NCBI GenBank assembly: GCA_036873755.1
Contig: JAVTVY010037258.1
Span: 107,347 to 171,346 of the forward strand
Source: Hanleya hanleyi
Taxonomy: Eukaryota > Mollusca > Polyplacophora > Lepidopleurida > Hanleyidae
DNA length: 64,000 nt
Reading direction: 5' to 3'
A program made the position numbers and the translations under genes. The notes beneath the pieces are model-generated. The model ran no database searches. It was not told the origin of the DNA and saw only the letters and a program-made list of their open reading frames with translations. Of the stretch, positions 48,806 to 61,231 are shown one piece after another. How positions within the stretch are numbered: position 1 is the first letter of the stretch; each line of letters opens with the position of its first letter.

Positions 48806-51800
48806 TTAAATCGTAGAGTAATAGTCAGTCGATTTGATGTAAGCTAGTAAGGTGGTGTATACCTTGTTTATAAGAGGTGGTTTAGAATTTAATATAGAAG
48901 CCAACGACAGAGGGACATTTAAGTTTTTGAGCTCGTTTTCCAGTGTGCGGCGATAGGGGTCATGTTTTGGGCATTTGAGTATAAAATGTTCTATCGTTTC
49001 TTCTTCGTTGTTGCATGAGGTGCATAGTGGTGATGTGTTTTTTATTAGCTTAGAGAGGTGTGATTTTAGTCCTGTTTTGCCTAGTCTTAATCTTGTGATG
49101 ATGCGGTCGTCACGTTTACTGTCTAGCTGGAATCCACAACTCTGTCTTTTCCCCTTATCTAGAATACTATGTAGCCATCTACCTCGGTTTTCTTCGTTCC
49201 ATTCCTTTTCCCATTTACTATCTATTCTGGTTTTAATGATAGAATTAAGTTCTTTGGTTCCTAGTCCTATATGCACGTCAGGTGCAGTTTTGGTGAGGCT
49301 GTCTTTGGCTGTCCTATCGGCGGCTTCATTTCCCCTAACGTCCACGTGGGCGGGAATCCAAGCTAAAATGGCGTCAATGTCATTGTCTCGTATTTGTGTA
49401 CATAACATTTCTATTTCGTGTATGAGGTCAGGTCTGCTGTCGGATTTGGAGTTCTCTATAGATACCAGTCCGCTTAAGGAATCGCTAAGAATAACGGTGG
49501 AAACCGGTCGGTTCTGAAGAACCCATTCGAGGGCCTTGATTATGGCGACTAATTCAGTGGTGTATACAGACATATTGTCTGGTAGTTCGTGAATGTCAAG
49601 TTCTGGTATAACGAATGCAGATCCTGTATTGTGACGTGTTTTTGGAGCCGTCTGTATATATTTTCAAGCGATTTTTCCAATGTGTGTCAATATATTCGAG
49701 GGCAGTGACCCTTATATGCTCTGGGTTGTCCTGTTTGGTGATGTAGCTATGTATATTCGTGTCCACGTGTGGTGTGATTAGTTGCCATGGTGGTCTATTG
49801 ACACAAGAGATAGGAATGTCGTGTTCTTGGAATAATCGTTCTATCGTGTAACCTAGTTGTGCGGAGTCTTTTTCCCATTTCATTTTTAGGTATTCATATT
49901 CGGTTTTAGGGCCAAAAATGTTGTGGCATGGGTGGTTTTCGCCCTTGGCTATTGTTTTCCCTGCATATTTCATTGACAGCTCTTCTCGTCTTAAATGTAA
50001 GGGTTTTTCATTAGTTTCTATTTGTAGACTACATAGAGGAGTTCCTTTGAACGCCCCGGTGGCTATTTTTAAGGCCGAATACTGAATGCTGTTTATTCTT
50101 GCATGCTGATTGGTAGCCGATTGAACCATAGTCTATTTTGGATCTGATGATTGTTTGATATAATTTGACTAAGCTATGTTTATTGGCCCCCCAGTTGGTA
50201 CCCGATACGCACCTTATAAGGTTCAGGTCTTTGTTACACCGAATAATTAATTGGTCGATGTGGTCTTTCTAAGTGAGTTTTCGGTCGAAGATCATACCTA
50301 GGTATTTGACACTATTCTTAAACTCGATTTTCTGGCCTCCTAGTGATAGCGTGATGTCTGTGTTTTGTTTATTTGAGAATAGCACACCGGTAGTTTTGAC
50401 AGCTGAAAATTTTAATCCCCATTTATCGGCCCAGTCGCTAACTGTATTTAGTACCTTTTGCATTATACTTGTTAATTTTTTTATCGAGCCAACAGATTTT
50501 CACATGGCAGCATCGTCAGCAAAAAGTGATTGTTCAATTTCGGGATGTTTTGTGTCAATTTCGTTGGCCAGGCCATTAATCAGGATGTTAAAAAGGGTGG
50601 GGCTTATGACGCTGCCCTGTGGGGTGCCGTTATCTAGCTGGTGGTCCATGGATATGGTGTTACCAATACGAACTTTGAAGTTTCGGTCATGAAGAATTTT
50701 TTTTATCCAGTGTTGTATCCTGCCCTTAATTCCTAGGTTGTTTAATTGGGTGATAATCCCGTCCTGCCATACAAGGTCAAATGCCTTTTCTATATCCAAG
50801 AAAATGCCTAATGTATATTGGTGTTTGGCATTACCCTTTTTGATTGAGTGTTGGAGTCTGGCTATGTGGTCTAAAGTACTTCTTTTTTTCCGAAAGCCGC
50901 TTTATGTTTTGTTTAACAGGTTGTTGCTTTCCAGGTGATATTCAAGTCTATTTTTGACTATGGTTTCCATAATTTTGCATAAATTTGACGTCAGTGAGAT
51001 CGGCCTATATGACTTACTGTCTGATGGGTCTTTACCAGGTTTTGGTATTGGGATAACAATAGATGATTTCCATTTGTTCGGGAGTTGTTTGGTCTTCCAG
51101 CTCACATTAATTAGTTTTAGAATTAGTTCCTGAGTGTTGTTTGGTAGGTGCTTTAGGATTGTATACCCTAGTTTGTCTTCGCCGGGTGAACTTTCTTTTT
51201 TAGAGTGTAAAGCTTTTCTGTATTCATTGATATTAAAGTCTCCGTTAAGGTAGTTTTCTATATAATCATTTGTGTCATTTTCCAGGATCGTTTCTTGTTT
51301 GATTTTTCTGAATTCTGGTTTCAGGTTGCTATCGCTACTGTTTGATGCGAATGATTCAGCAAGATATTCTGCCTTTTCGAGATTAGTTCTCTTTGTTTTG
51401 TTTAGTACAGGTATTGTGTTAGTTGCTTTCCCTTGAATGCTTTTTATTTTATTCCATACTTTCTTTGAGTTTGTTTTCGTATCTATAGTGTTGCAAAAAT
51501 CTTCCCAGCATCTTGATTTAGCTTCTTTGACGCTTTTTTCTGCTATTCTTTCCAGTTCCTTATATCTTTCATGATCACTCTGGAGCCGACTTTTTTTGAA
51601 TTTTCTTACTGCTTTTTTCTTTCCTGCGATGTTGTTTCCACACTCTTGGTTCCACCAAGGCACTGGATTTTTGTTGGGCCGCTTATTCGTAACTGGAATA
51701 TGTCTTTGTGCTATGTTTAGAAGTTTGCTGGTTATATTTTCATTGAAAGTCTCTATATCATTACTAAGTATATCGTCATGAATTAGACTTGGAAGCAATC

Positions 51801-52881
51801 GTTTTGGAAGCTTTCCCAGTCTGCCTTGGCGTATTGGAAGCGTGGGAGAGCGTCTGTCCTTTCAGAGTCCGGTTTTATACTCACTTCAGAATGGCGAAGT
51901 GATCACTGTCAAGCGTGTCAGGAATCACTTCCCATTCGGATTTAACAGCTAGATCAGGGGAGACAATAGTTAAATCTATTGCAGATAGTTTACTGGTGTT
52001 CATGTCTATTCGCGTCCCGTGGCCATTATTTAAATAGCATAGGTTATTTTGGTCAAGCCATTTTTCCACTACTTGGCCTTTTTCGTCTGCCTTGGTGCAA
52101 TTGTCGTCCCAAATGGGGTTATGACTGTTGTAATCACCACATATGATAATAGGGGAGTTAAATTTCTTTGTGATGTTGTCCAGTTCTTTTGGGGAGATTT
52201 TCTTTAGACTTCCTGGGGCATATAAATTAATGATGTTAATAGGTTTGTTATTGAAGAAGACCTGGATAGCGTGCCATTCGAGATCGTCACTGGTAGGGCT
52301 TTTATCTAGTTCGATGTGAATCAGATGCTCTTTTATTAATATCAGGTTTCCCCCTAGTGCACCTGTAAGTCTGTCTGATCTATACGACTTATATCCGTTT
52401 ATTGTAAATTTATTTTTTCCTGGCTTCAGAAATGTTTCCTGAACACAAATTATATCTGGGCTGATTTCATTTACTAAGACTTTAAGATTGTCCCCGTTTT
52501 TCCCGATGCTTCGGGCATTCCATTGGAGTATTGATAATTGGTTTTTGCTGAATTTTGTATTAGTTATATCTCTCGTTTTGTGACTGATGCATTGGCAAGT
52601 GGATTATCTTATGTTGTTATGTTGAGGGCCGGGATAGACTTTTCTAGGGGTGTGGATGTTTTCTTATCGTATTTCGGATTTTTCCCCCAGTTAATAATTT
52701 CATCGGAGCTAAACTCCCAATTAAGGAAGTCCCGCGCAATTTTTACTATCATGTCGGTCTTATTAAGCTTAGGTTGCAGGGGGTTAATAACTGAGTTTAA
52801 CACAATGTTGATAAAGCCCAACAGGTCTAGCTTGGTTAGGTTCTTTGTTTCTGTTTCTTGTTCATTGTTTTCTGTCTCCAT
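48806..52881 (-). pseudogene. Degenerate LINE with APE endonuclease, RT and RNase H (I/Nimb-like)
   Basis: A non-LTR retrotransposon read on the minus strand. Order: a short N-terminal frame (52881-52609); an APE-type endonuclease (about 52545-51885, starting SILQWNARSIG, ending in SDHF); RT (51798-50269) with the PIPKPGKD and YRPISLTS blocks and a FADDAAM catalytic box near 50510; RNase H (about 49680-49300) with TDGS, TTEL, SDSLS and NEAAD residues; and a C-terminal C-x2-C...H...C knuckle (about 49020). Visible breaks: TAA at about 50902, TGA just after the FADD box (50500), TAG at 50269, and frameshifts near 50105 and 49600, plus a stop before the endonuclease. RNase H after RT points to the I/Nimb-type branch (inference). 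It is dead. It lies between two PLE pieces, with its 5' end abutting the PLE joint at 52886. Confidence 0.85.
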
Positions 52882-52885
52882 TGTA

Positions 52886-55360
52886 TCACCAAGACATCAT
52901 GATGTTCCAAAAATATCAAATCCGTATCGCTGATCAGTATTCTTAATCCATAATCATCATTCTAAAGTCGTTATCTAGAGAATGGTGTATCTCAGTCACG
53001 CTTTGATTGTGACTGTTCATATGAGCACCATGAGGATCTTGAAGTACATGGGTTCATACGGCCCCTAGCCCCGGGTTAAGCGGAATTAGACACAAGTTAC
53101 GAAACGTAACGCCATAGATCTTGCACGCTACGTTCGTATTTTGCTATCAGCATGCGATATGTATCGCCAAATTTGAGAAACTTTGAGTGGAGGCGCTTGG
53201 TGGAATAGCCCTGTTTTATAAGTTCTGCAACAATGTTGTGATGTTGATTAAAATTGTCACATCTAACACAGGATCTAGCAAATGCTACTAGGCGAGATAT
53301 GTATACGCCATATGCAGGACCCACTGGAATATTAATCAAGTTAGACGGTCAATAAGGTCCTGATGAGTGATTGTAGTATAGAGTCGAGAAATTCCACGTG
53401 GATACATGTCTGTACGGTATGTGAACTTTAGCATCAAGTTCTTCCGTAAGACACTTTGAGTTTTTCAATATCCACATACATTCAACGCCAGAGTTTTTAG
53501 AAATAGTGGCGCAATACCTTTCCCAAAATGCTTTTACCTCCTGAAGGGCCTTCGTCAACAGGGTTGAAAGAAGCTTGGTGGTGCAGCTTCTAGAACCAGC
53601 TATGAATCTAGCTTTGTAATGGTGATTTATGCATTTTGGGAGTCCAGTATACTTTTGGTATGTCGATATGATTGGTTGGAAGACAAATATCTCTTTCCCT
53701 GAGAAACGTTTTGTGATTGTTAAATAAATCTTCCCGAGTAAATGCAGTTTTGGTGTAAGTAGACGTATTTGATGAAGATATGTTTACACTCAATTTTTTA
53801 ACCAGCACCTGGTAATAGTAATATTTACATATGAATATTATATTGTTCGGAGCTTTATCTGCTGGGAATATGACGAATCTAGTCTGGAGATTTGCTAGAA
53901 CTTCTTGTGAGTTGAGGTTTCTCAGTACTTGTTTTGCTTGGGGAAGAGTACTTCTGTCATTATGGCGAATTATTTCAATGACCTTGCTCTTGGTGAAGTC
54001 CAGCCAATCAGCGAGTATTGTAGGTTCAACTTTTTCTCGCTTAGACAAAGCAGACAGAAATATCTTCTGGTCGGCCTTCAGATTTATTATTCTCGGCTCT
54101 CTATATTTAGGTCCCTTCATCAGGAGTAATCTTAGGTCTTTATCACCCACTACATCAAGGTTATCAGTCACAATATGTTTGCATGGTGTATAAATAAGGT
54201 TCGGCGATTCACAGTCACAACTATAGCCTTACGACGTGTATAAGTTTCAGTCAAACTTCTTGACAGCATAAGAGTAATTGAATATTTTGGTGACCATGGA
54301 TTAGTATACTTATACGAAATGCAAGATGGTTCTGTGAAGTTAAAATAGTTTGGTACAGTGTTGCGTACCTCTGGATCATTCAGGATTCGAGGTAAATTAA
54401 TAATGTTCAGTCCTTTATCTAAGTAGTTCAGTTTCAAGAAAAGCCGATCTTGGGATGTTTCGATTATGTTCACTGGACGATACAACCGAAAATACGCTAT
54501 ATCTTGACATGTTATATTTCCTGAAGACGCAGATTGTTGTATATTTCTGGCTATATGATTTAAAGCTCTCAGAGGTAACGCATAACTGTACGTAAGCTAT
54601 GTATACTATTGGGTGTATTAGTTAAACCCACTAAGTAATTTAATGTGATATGATCGTGAATCATCGCACTATTAAACTTTCTCCAACCATAGCTGCGATG
54701 TCTCCGTTGATGAGGTTTAAATAGCTGGGTAATATTAGATATATTTGAATGGCGGTTTGTAACATTGCCGAACCCACTGACATTATCATTTAAATCATAC
54801 GGAAACACTGACCCAAGTTCTAACATCCAGAATAGTTCCCGCACTCGGATACCGCAGAGGGGGGAATCCTTGGTAGATGGATAGACGACGTCTATGATCT
54901 GAATACTAAAGTTATTCCAGCCATGGTCGGGTCCAACAAAATGCTTACCTATAAGCAACTGCTTTTTCCTAACGGATTTTCTGTGACCATTCACCCTAAG
55001 ATAGAGTCTTTGGGTGGCCTTGCCAACATACTTTTGACCACAATTCTTACAGGAAACTAAATAAATTCAGTTTGTTATAGAACAACTAAGATTAACATAC
55101 GAGTTTTAATATGAGTTACCAGTTAACGCGGAACTAAATGAAGCTGAAGTATCAAAGAGTGGACATGTGAGACATCCACGGTGTCCACACTTAGAAATCT
55201 TGAAATTATTACGTGTAGAATTCGGTGCTAAACAATCATCATGCGCAATGTTACAAGGTCGTGACCTTGCTTTGCTGTCAGAAATATATCTACCATTTGG
55301 ATTGAAAGAGATCTTAGCGCATTTCGAACTATTAGAGACTCGGGACACGGTGATATCACA
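52886..55360 (-). pseudogene. Degenerate Penelope-like element, endonuclease-first (Naiad/Chlamys-type order)
   Basis: On the minus strand, a GIY-YIG endonuclease with a preceding Cys-rich finger (KCGHRGCLTC, about 55190; IYLVSC near 55055; RELFWM, about 54830) comes first. An RT N-terminal region (54480-53610, GPKYREP and YWTPKMHK blocks) and the RT C-terminal end (53340-53097, PVGPAYGVYIS) follow. This permuted order is the one reported for the Naiad/Chlamys group of PLEs (known). Breaks: TAA near 55106, TGA at 55067-55069 where the other copy has Cys, a one-base insertion near 53627, and a deletion near 53340 that removes the whole RT palm core including the catalytic YxDD region. The tail 53090-52886 is the inter-copy joint, cut off by the LINE. 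Confidence 0.85.
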
Positions 55361-56338
55361 TATCATATATATAAAGAATTCTTTCTTCGACGTCATCATA
55401 TTCGCGTGCTGAAATCTCTCTCGACGATGATTGGGTCATATTCGGGAGTGTCGTTTTAGGGTTATCCCCCTTGATGTCGACTATGTTCTTGCCCAATCAG
55501 CGGCGAGAGAGGCATTTAGCTCGAAGATACGATGACATCGAAGGAAAGGTTTTGGAATGAAAATCTATCTGTAGACTGGTTGTCGTTCTTGTATATTCAT
55601 AGAGTATTTAGGTATCGGCCATCGCCTATAGCTTCGCTACCAATGTGGACTAAATTTGAATTCCAGTATAGATTATTTCCTTGGGCCATGAACATTCATT
55701 GTCCAAGTCTGTGGCTGTTTATTCGGGACAGATGTCGTCCGACGTATTTTGCAATCCTGAGCAGGCGCCTCGGAGCACGTTTGAAAGTGGGGGGGCTGAA
55801 CTCTATATCGGCCATGTTAAATGCTGGACTTGCGCTATCTAAGATAGGACTTATAACATTGCAGTCTCAAAAAGTGGGGGGGCTGTAACCCCCCCCCCCC
55901 CCGTTCCGCGGCCCCTGCTGAGAATGAGACTAGATCCTGACAGAATGTAAACCCGATGCTGGCCAATACCGGTCATCTGTATGGAGGGGAGATAACCAGG
56001 CTACACTGTCTGGTACAGATGAATGGTCAAAATCACGTTTTTTTCTCACTGAACCTCCAATAATTAGTTTTCGTTCACTATATCACCTTTTTTTGGAAGA
56101 TAAGATAAAACAACTACATTATTAAATTATTCCATAACATCTATCATTGAAATCAATTTTAATTTCAGTCAATTAAAACTACGCCAAACTGTTAACTGTA
56201 CCAGTGAAATGGATAGTTCCCACGCATGCGCTATTCGTCTGTTGTCGACTTAAGCCTTTCTGGCAACGTTCTGCATCAACTTTTTCAAGAGAAAATATTT
56301 TGCGTGGTTGGTAGATTAAAAGACAAGACATGATCACC

Positions 56339-56423
56339 ATCTTCGTTGCACCAAACCAATTTCTACGTTCCCACTTCGAAGTTCGAAGTGGGAACGTTGA
56401 AATTGGTTTGGTGCAACGAAGAT
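56339..56423. repeat. 85-bp near-perfect palindrome
   Basis: Two 41-bp arms with one mismatch (atcttcgttgcaccaaacca and so on) meet at a centre reading cttcgaagttcgaag. Confidence 0.85.
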
Positions 56424-56454
56424 GATGATCACAGGATCAGGGTCAAGTTTAATG

Positions 56455-56592
56455 GGGAGGGTGAAGGTCAAATGAGAAGGGCGAAGGTCAAATGAGGACA
56501 AAGGTCACATGAGGGGACGAAGTTCAATTGAGGAGGACGAAGATTAAAACGAGGAGATCGAAGGTCAAGTCAGGAGGGCGAAGGTCAAATGA
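56455..56592. repeat. AGGTCA minisatellite, unit 3
   Basis: Six or more copies of a unit of about 20 bp (gggcgaaggtcaaatgagga type), expanded relative to unit 2. Confidence 0.65.
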
Positions 56593-57601
56593 GCTGTCAA
56601 CAAAGCGTGGGTTCGGGAGGAAATCCGATTTAAGTTCAAGGATCAAGGATAAGACCTTGTTTTATCACGTGCTTATTGGAACATCTTCATGCTCAAGTCG
56701 ATTTCTCCGTTCAAACTTCGAATTAGTTTGACATCTGAAGTATGAACGGAGAAATCGGCTTGTGATTGACTAGGAGTGGTAAAGAATCTTTCACCGTCTT
56801 TGATCACGTGACAGTTTCGCATAACCATTTATGGCCAATCGCCTTACCAGTACTGACATATACCTTGCGACAATGGATACCATATTGGAGGGATAAGTAT
56901 GTGACGGTAACACTATTCTGAAATTTGGAAATTAAAACGCGCATCATGCGCAACTTAGCTATATGATATCGAGGTTATCTTGTACCAGTACTGGTATCTT
57001 ACGACAAAAGACAATCCGTAAGATATGACGTCATGATGACGTGATTAAATCGAAAGCACATTTTTTCTCCAATAACGTAATGAAATATATGTAAGAAAAC
57101 CAGAAGCGGTATGAAAATCTAACTGGTGGTAGTGAGGTGGTTGCACACCTGCTTGAATCCGACTGAACAACCCATCAGTTTTGCACATGAACGAAATACT
57201 TTTCATATGCTACTCATTTCAACGAGAGGTGGAGAGGTAAGGCTGAAGATGGCGTGAGTGGCTTATCTTTGGAGCATGATTTGTATAGCTATGCCAACAG
57301 AAGTATAACACAGAATTCAAAAGTGATCTTAACGTTTGACGAATACCGAGTATTTTTAATATTTCATTATATCACTTCTGGCGGTGTGCGGTCGAGCGCG
57401 AATCTTATCCGAAAATCTGACTAGTGGCTAGGTTATTATTCTCCAGAAGGATTGTTGTACGGAGACAGACCATGGCTATCATTTTGTTTTAAAATTCGGT
57501 CAGAACTCGACTTATTTCGCCGTCTTTCGGCAGTTGTCATTTCACATCCTGTTTGGTGGTAAAACAGGGGCACAACTTTAACCAACAGCGTGGGTGAAGG
57601 G

Positions 57602-59342
57602 GTCCGTGTAACCTTGCACAATTCAATTTTCGTTTCTTGTTTTTGGTTTCTCAAAATCAAAAATTGAAATTTGACCGTCAATTTTCAATTTTCGTTTTTC
57701 GTTTTCGGTTTCTCGGAATCAAAAATTGAAATTTGACATTCAATTTTCAATTTTCGTTTTTCGTTTTACTTCGCGCAAAAATGAAAATCAAATATTGAAA
57801 ATTGCCTCGACTTTTTCGTTTTTTGATTTTAACTTTGACGCATCAATGTTAACTGCGCACGCGCAAGGCTTATGATGTCACTTTCGGTCCGCGGAGTAGT
57901 ATGGAAAACGCAAATCGGATTGTTTAGGCAGGTGTGGAGCACAATATGGAAAGATATGGGAGTGTCATCACACTGTAGATCCCTGGAGCCAGGCATTCGA
58001 GTTAGATTATAATGGGCCAACTGCGCATGTCCAGAAGTGAGTAGGCATTCGTGCAGTAGGTGTGAAGCATTATATGGAGAACAACACTGTTGATACACAT
58101 ATGAGTTTCATTAAAGTAGGGTAAAATATTAAATACGTGGGTACTCTAATCATAACCCAAAAAGGAACTTCCCGCGTCGATGCGTTGAAGCTTTTGACAC
58201 CCGCACTTAAAGCGTTGAAGCGTTTTGACGCTGAACGTTGACGGGCATGTAAACGCTTGAAGCAGTCAGACGTCTGGCATCAAACGTGACGTTTGTGTGC
58301 TTGTTTGAATGATGGTTTACGGAACGCTGGCCATATACGGATTTCGCGGCCCATCACCGCGATGCTTACTCTTATTGGTATTAAATCTTTGTTGGTATCT
58401 TTATGAATACTATATTTCAATCAATAACAAATAGCGGTTGTGTGCAGGAATGCTGTTCGCTTTTGCAGCGCTCTAAACATCTATTTTTAGAAATGAGAAA
58501 ATCTAAGCCTGCGTCCTGATTGACTCAGGCCTCAATGCCAATAACCAATGACAAATGCGGGATGCCACCTATCCAGACCTGTCTGGTGCATCTTCACAAG
58601 TCCAGGTAAATCGTGAATCCTCTCACAGGGTTTACCCGGACATTTTTGATGATTCGAGTGAGTTTTTGAGTCCTTGTCTCAATCTCGAACATTTCATCCC
58701 CCGAGGTTATTTTGAATTAGCATGTCGGTATCCCAAGCCGGCGGTTTTTGCTTTGACTCACGATGACGATTTCAGCCTGACATCAAAGTTATGCCAGCGA
58801 TGTCACATCTCAAACATTGCAGCTAGTGGTTTGGCGCAATGAACTTGCTGAGCCTGTTCAATAATTGGATTGATTTAGAGGCTACCCCTTGATCTCTGTT
58901 TTATCCAGAACTACCGTGGGCAACTAACCAAGGCAATGCATAGATACCCTAACAAATCGATCAATACACTGGCTCCCGAGGATGGCCTGGTGGGCCACAT
59001 GCCTCTCACGCTCCACACCTCTTATACGACACGATTTGCGTTTTCTATTCTACTCGTCATACCGGAAGTGACATCGTAATCCGTCCACGTGCGAACTTAA
59101 CATTGATACGTCAAAGTTAAAATCAAAAAACGAAAAACGGACAAGTCGAGGCAATTTTCAATATTTGATTTTCATTTTTGCGTCAAGTAAAACGAAAAAC
59201 GAAAATTGAAAATTGACGGTCAAATTTCAATTTTTGATTTTGAGATTACAGAAACAAAAAACGAAAATTGAAAATTGACGGTCAAATTTCAATTTTTGAT
59301 TTTGAGAAACCAAAAACGAAAAACGAAAATTGAATTGTGCAA
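57602..59342. mobile_element. 1.74-kb foldback element
   Basis: Inverted ends of about 200 bp made of aattgaaaattgacggtc / tttcaatttttgattttgag repeats, with tips ttgcacaattcaattttcg and its complement. The other units lack it (gggtgaagggtttatagg at about 31287). Left of the tip there are 12 extra bases, so the exact end and TSD are uncertain. The interior (58160-58290) holds gcgttgaagcg and gttgacgggc motifs like those in the giant palindrome. No protein recognised. Confidence 0.75.
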
Positions 59343-59620
59343 GGGTTTACAGGTTGCGAGATTCAAGGTCAGGTTATTGAATCGGCAATGTATTGACATC
59401 GTTATTCAGTGCCTATTACCCTTGGCAAACATGGTTATGATTTATTAGCCCTGGTATATCCCAAAGGTCCACCAGAAAAAAATATCGCCGAAAATAATCC
59501 CCGACCTCTAACGATTGCCAGTCCGTTAGATTAGCGCCCTGCGAAAAACGGATATGGAGCCAGACATATTAGATTATTTTCGATATATCCTTTCCGCAAA
59601 CTGCGAATTAACCTATATTT

Positions 59621-59629
59621 TATAAAAGG
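59621..59629 (+). promoter_or_regulatory. Conserved TATA box, unit 4
   Basis: TATAAAAGG in the conserved block, as in the other three units. Confidence 0.4.
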
Positions 59630-61123
59630 AGCCACCCCATCACTTCTCGGTAATCAACTTCGCCATAAAGTTCACACGGAACATGGAGCTCAGGCCTGGA
59701 GCAATTAACACTTGACATCCAGGATATGTCGTATCATTCGCCTCATGATGGACTCCTTATAGCACTCCCATGTGACGACTTGTCTTATTAATCGTGTTTA
59801 TATATAGGTATACACTCTTAGAACTATAGAATCAATCTATCATCCGCTCCCCCCCCCCCCCCCTCCCCCCACCCACTAACAGAAAAAAAAAATAAATAAA
59901 AACTTTTGGCCGAACATTGTTTAGTATTTGGATCGTAGAATATTGGTTTAACGGGTTATATGAGCAAACTTTCAGTCGGATTTGGTCAATTTGACCCAAT
60001 ATTTTGGGTCGGAATAGTAATTCAAAATTTGTGATCCAACATTTCTTTCGTCGCATACCCATGAAATAGAATATATGTATTTCTGTTCATCTCGAAATAT
60101 CCCACATCGAATCAAAATTTCGCCTTCAAGGACGATATGTGAAAAATCTCCAATCAATCCATATCTTTGATAGAACAATGCTCAATAAGATGCGCCGATA
60201 CAAGGCTTAATTTAACAGGGTGGCGGGGGGGGGGGGCTGTACTCGTGCACTTATGAAGTGCGATCCATTCCTTTTATTGTCACTGAAAAATTGGCAGTGC
60301 TCCTCGATAAAAGTCCAACAGGCCCGCCAAGAAGCCAAAATGACAGAATTTGAGGCCATAAACAAGGATCTACGATGCCAATCCTGGAAATCCCGAATAA
60401 CAATCTACTGTCAAACGGCAAATTGTTACGATGCCAACGGTATGCCATACACGATGTTTATCTACAGGCCTTGAAAGTGATACGCAAACTGAATTGGTAT
60501 ACCGACGTCGGAAACAAATTACTTGCAATAAAGCCGCTCTCCGGGGTAAATGGAACGCCATAAAGGAAGACATCACGAAACAATAGAGACCATACATAAT
60601 TAACCGTCGTTGTTGGCTGCACGACCGAGCTTTCGCTGGAAACAATCTTAAAGCTTTATCTGGAAAGCTTTTAGTGGAGTTATTTAGTAAATCCGCCTGT
60701 CGGCGCTTCCATGAGACTAGTATATCCCCGATGGTTCAAACGACAAGCGAACAGTTATCAAAGCGCTCCCGGAACCGTTACTGGCTACAATGGAAATGAG
60801 TTTCCATAGCTGCCGACAGTAGCTGAGGAAGACATTCTCATGAAACGGGGGGAAAACTCCAATCAACTTGTACAACGGTTAACGGCAAAACTCCCGGCAC
60901 AGTCACAGATTTGTAATAGCTTGGGGAATTGAATACTTACTTGGTACAAATTGTGCATTCGTCTGAAAAGATCACGGCCGATTTTTAGTCTACCGATATC
61001 TATATCTGCCTCTTTTGGCAATGACGTTAAGTTCTGGTCACGTCGGATCAGCTGGCCAGAGCTCTGTATATCACTGATGGATTAATGAAGTAAACAGTTG
61101 TATATTTTCCGAATTCGTAACAG

Positions 61124-61231
61124 GCTTACGGATTCCCCACAATGGCAGCGACCGGACGAGCCGTGAGGTCGAATTCCAAGAGTACCGGTATGAATCTGGC
61201 TGAAATAGAAGTGTGGCAACCCCGGGAAAAG
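61124..61231 (+). other. Candidate conserved coding exon, unit 4
   Basis: After the ATG (61142) only one base differs from unit 1 (CGA to CGG, silent Arg). Upstream of the ATG one silent and one amino-acid change (Arg to Pro) occur. Confidence 0.35.

Larger units (their letters stand above)
30830..57120. repeat. Tandem unit copy 3, split by two large insertions
   Basis: Landmarks: TATA 31562, gttacgatgccaacg 32515, exon 33195, atgaagagccat 33603, ttatacaaaacg 33835. The giant palindrome interrupts it at 33987-43697, and it resumes at 43698. It then continues through a block matching 16540-19000 (about 44130-47060), is interrupted by the PLE/LINE nest (about 47065-55390), and resumes with the cgacgatgattggg block (55418) and AGGTCA minisatellite (56455). 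Without insertions it is about 8.4 kb, like unit 1. Confidence 0.75.
55400..57120. repeat. Unit-3 tail after the PLE/LINE nest
   Basis: Matches 19640-20880 of unit 1, with extra material (about 55700-56430) absent elsewhere: a G/C-tract repeat (gtgggggggctg at 55788 and again at 55876) and the 85-bp palindrome. No gene. Confidence 0.6.

Noticed and set aside
48975..49517. 180-codon plus-strand frame opposite the LINE RNase H
   Set aside because: Antisense shadow of the real minus-strand RNase H coding sequence.
57829..58098. 89-codon minus-strand frame in the 1.74-kb foldback
   Set aside because: No domain, no promoter and no second copy for comparison.
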